Part shown: in pieces, positions 62,130-64,000 of the stretch | Layout: the number at the start of each line of letters is the position of its first letter | How positions within the stretch are numbered: the first letter of the stretch is position 1 | NCBI GenBank assembly: GCA_902787575.1 | Contig: CADAGX010000016.1 | Coordinates: 1 to 64,000 of the forward strand | From: an uncultured Bacteroidales bacterium | Lineage (GTDB): Bacteria > Bacteroidota > Bacteroidia > Bacteroidales > Bacteroidaceae | Direction of reading: 5' to 3' | Length of the DNA: 64,000 bases | Made by a program: the position numbers and the translations under genes | The notes under the pieces: model-generated | Database searches by the model: none | Told to the model about the DNA's origin: nothing | What the model saw: only the letters and a program-made list of their open reading frames with translations

Positions 62130-62215
62130 TTCACGCGACGTGTCGCGTGGCTTCATGCGACGTGTAGTTTTGCTTCACGCGACGCGTCGCATTTTCGATT
62201 GCGACGCGTCGCTGT
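62130..62215. repeat. GCGACGCGTCGC palindrome cluster between lysC and lysA
   Basis: Four 12- to 14-base palindromes (CGCGACGTGTCGCG, TGCGACGTGTA, CGCGACGCGTCGCA, TGCGACGCGTCGCT) at about 62137, 62157, 62178 and 62200. The same ACGCGTCGC word is repeated at 36467-36550. Confidence 0.75.
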
Positions 62216-62225
62216 TTTTCGCCCG

Positions 62226-63548
62226 TCAGTTGGTGCCAAACAACGTGTTGCTCAGCGCCTGCAGCGTGCGCTTTTTGTCTTCCGCCTTCACGAGGAACGA
62301 GATGTTGTGGTTCGAGCCGCCGTAGCTTATCATCCTCACGGGTATCTGCTTCAGTGCCTCGCATGCCAGCGTTTCGAAGCCGATGTTGTCCGACCCGAGG
62401 TCGCCCACCACACAGACGATAACCATGTCGCTGTCCACCATCACGGTGCCGTACTTCTTCAGCTCGTCGAGTATGTCCTCCAGATGGTTGGCGTTGTCCA
62501 CCGTCACCGATACGCCCACTTCGCTCGTGCACACCATGTCGATGCTCGTCTTGTGGAGTTCGAAGATTTCGAACACCTTACGCAGGAAGCCGTAGGCCAG
62601 CAGCATTCGGCTGCTCTGTATCTGTATGCAGGTGATGCCGTCTTTTGCAGCCACGGCCTTTATCTTTCCGTCCTGGAAGTTGTTGTCTATGATGGTGCCG
62701 GGTGCTGTGGGGTCCATCGTGTTGAGCAGTCTCACCGGCACTCCGGCAAACTTGGCCGGCTGTATGCAGGTGGGGTGCAGTATCTTGGCGCCGAAGTAAG
62801 CCAGCTCGGCAGCCTCCTCGAAGTGCAGCTGACGTACCGGCTCCGTGTGGTCCACGATGCGCGGGTCGTTGTTGTGCATCCCGTCTATGTCTGTCCATAT
62901 CTGTATCTCCTCGGCTTGCAGCGCAGCTCCGAGCAGGCAGGCCGTGTAGTCCGAGCCGCCGCGCAGCAGGTTGTCAATCTCGCCGTAGGCATTGCGGCAG
63001 ATGAAGCCTTGCGTGATGTAGATGCCATATCCCGGGTTCTCCTTGATGGCCGTGCTGATGCGTTCCTTTATGTAGTTGAAGTCCGGCTCAGCGTTCTTGT
63101 CGGTGCGTACGATGTCGAGTGCATTCAGCAGCAGCGTCTTGATGCCATGCTCCAGCAGGTAGTTCGTCATCATGTTGGTGCTGATGATTTCGCCCTGAGC
63201 CAGGATGACTTTCTCCTCGAACGACGTCACGTGCACCTTCGTGAACGAGCGCAGGTAGTCGAACTCCTCGTGCAGGAACTGCCGTGTGCGTTCCTTCCAC
63301 TGCTCGCTCTCGTAGAGTTCCTCCACGTGCTTCATGTATTTCTGCTCCAACAGGTTGATAATCGTGTTGGCGCCTTCCGGATTCTTCTTGTAGAGATAGT
63401 CCGAGATTTCCACCAGCGTGTTGGTGGTTCCCGACATGGCCGAGAGTACGACAATCTTCTGCTCCTGATTTGCCGTAATCAGCTGAGCCACTTCTTGCAT
63501 ACGTTGGGGCGTACCCACCGAGGTGCCGCCGAATTTCAGTACTTTCAT
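62226..63548 (-). CDS. lysC: Aspartate kinase (single-function)
   Basis: This 440-residue enzyme phosphorylates aspartate, the first step to lysine, threonine and methionine. KFGGTSVG (about 4-11), the GRGGSDYTA-like block LRGGSDYTA (about 203-211), DIDGMHNNDPR and FGAKILHP are kinase signatures. The C-terminal third holds two ACT domains that bind amino acids for feedback control. ATG 63548 gives the normal MKVLKFGG start. It sits 23 bases after ftsE and before lysA. Confidence 0.93.
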   Translation of the reverse strand: MKVLKFGGTSVGTPQRMQEVAQLITANQEQKIVVLSAMSGTTNTLVEISDYLYKKNPEGANTIINLLEQKYMKHVEELYESEQWKERTRQFLHEEFDYLRSFTKVHVTSFEEKVILAQGEIISTNMMTNYLLEHGIKTLLLNALDIVRTDKNAEPDFNYIKERISTAIKENPGYGIYITQGFICRNAYGEIDNLLRGGSDYTACLLGAALQAEEIQIWTDIDGMHNNDPRIVDHTEPVRQLHFEEAAELAYFGAKILHPTCIQPAKFAGVPVRLLNTMDPTAPGTIIDNNFQDGKIKAVAAKDGITCIQIQSSRMLLAYGFLRKVFEIFELHKTSIDMVCTSEVGVSVTVDNANHLEDILDELKKYGTVMVDSDMVIVCVVGDLGSDNIGFETLACEALKQIPVRMISYGGSNHNISFLVKAEDKKRTLQALSNTLFGTN

Positions 63549-63571
63549 TCTCTTTTTTAACTTTATTGGCG

Positions 63572-64000
63572 TTAGCCTTGTTCTTCTCTTTGTTCCGTGA
63601 TTCTTGTCTCCGGCTCCAGCCGCCCTTCCTCGCAGTGATACACCGTGCCGGGGAAGTACTGCGGCCACTGCAGGTTGTGTGTCGACACCACCACTGCCGT
63701 GCTGCTCTGTCGTCTTATCTCGTCCAGTATGGCCAGTATCATCTCGCCGTTTTCGTTGTCCAGATTGCCGGTCGGCTCGTCGGCCAGTATCAGTTCGGGC
63801 TTGTTCAGCAGTGCGCGTGCTATGCAGACGCGTTGCTGCTCGCCGCCCGACAGTTCGTATGTGCGGTGCTGCACCTTCGCCTCCAACTGCACCATCTCCA
63901 GCACCTCGCGGATGCGCTGTTCGCGTGCGTCGCGGTCCTTCCAGTCGGTGGCGCGCAGCACGAAGTCCAGGTTGTGGAACACCGAGCGGTCGGGCATCAG
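63572..64000 (-). CDS. ftsE: ABC transporter ATP-binding protein FtsE (C-terminal part; 5' end beyond the window)
   Basis: The visible 143 codons begin inside the gene at LMPDRSVFHNLDFVLRAT (the Q-loop/helical region of FtsE) and run to the stop. The LSGGEQQRV signature, ILADEPTGNLD (Walker B with the catalytic Glu) and the STHN switch are complete; Walker A lies outside the window. FtsE with FtsX links the divisome to cell-wall hydrolases. It is followed by lysC and lysA on the same strand. Confidence 0.8.
   Translation of the reverse strand: MMPDRSVFHNLDFVLRATDWKDRDAREQRIREVLEMVQLEAKVQHRTYELSGGEQQRVCIARALLNKPELILADEPTGNLDNENGEMILAILDEIRRQSSTAVVVSTHNLQWPQYFPGTVYHCEEGRLEPETRITEQREEQG

Overview
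The window looks like a chromosomal piece of a Prevotella/Bacteroides-type member of the Bacteroidota. The reasons are the gene content (purA-fur pair, folP-cdaA, pta-ackA, DUF4348-type lipoprotein, HI0933-like flavoprotein, FucP/mutarotase cluster, zinc-hook protein, LamG/GLUG secreted proteins) and the promoters, which follow the Bacteroidota pattern TTTG-N19/20-TAnnTTTG. Most of the window is G+C-rich core DNA. Bases 1-3812 are clearly more A+T-rich and read as an acquired segment. No tRNA, rRNA, CRISPR array or transposase gene was seen.

Layout. 1-3812: acquired segment with two small unknown genes, a 5'-truncated remnant, a three-gene choline-phosphate-like activation set (kinase, LicC-like and IspD/TarI-like nucleotidyltransferases) and a cut-off SGNH hydrolase. 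It abuts the 3' stub of a methylguanine-methyltransferase-like gene, so the junction lies inside a broken host gene. 3999-7718: bcp and a fucose-type cluster (nucleotidyltransferase/GHMP fusion, FucP, RhaM-like mutarotase) interrupted by an S23/four-helix-bundle gene flanked by inverted repeats. 7912-18425: flavodoxin lipoprotein, patatin, flavoprotein, phosphopantetheinyl transferase, large lipoprotein, ferredoxin-type aldo/keto reductase, MscS channel. 18426-19230: repeat-rich, gene-free. 19231-28255: murF (minus), folP-cdaA, pta-ackA, a glycosidase-like secreted protein, a TPR protein, a small lipoprotein. 28352-36071 (minus): purA, fur-type regulator, AlkD-like protein, DPP III peptidase, AraC regulator, a head-less zinc-hook coiled-coil protein. 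37458-49328: hisS, GtrA/GT2/GT39-like glycosylation genes, a kinase-like/AraC fusion next to pdxST, a DUF4348-type lipoprotein, murB, outer-membrane barrel, DedA, GT2. 49853-60772: three large secreted proteins sharing LamG-like, GLUG and C-terminal modules, one fused to a glycerophosphodiesterase. 60908-64000 (minus): ftsE, lysC, lysA.

The most striking non-coding signal is a family of tandem repeats whose units each carry a complete Bacteroidota promoter (TTTG-N19/20-TAACTTTG or TAACTTTA). Four arrays (15 units counted) each face the adjacent gene and end 11-30 bases before its start: the aldo/keto reductase, the zinc-hook protein, hisS and a glycosyltransferase. The array units also form hairpins. 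Other short repeat families (GCCAA-type, ACTATGG-type, GAGAGGT-type, a roughly 73-bp palindromic element, GCGACGCGTCGC palindromes) fill the intergenic DNA and in several places supply start codons or protein tails. The second notable point is a degenerate ThiD/PdxK-type kinase domain fused to an AraC helix-turn-helix directly upstream of pdxS-pdxT, which suggests a vitamin B6 sensor-regulator.
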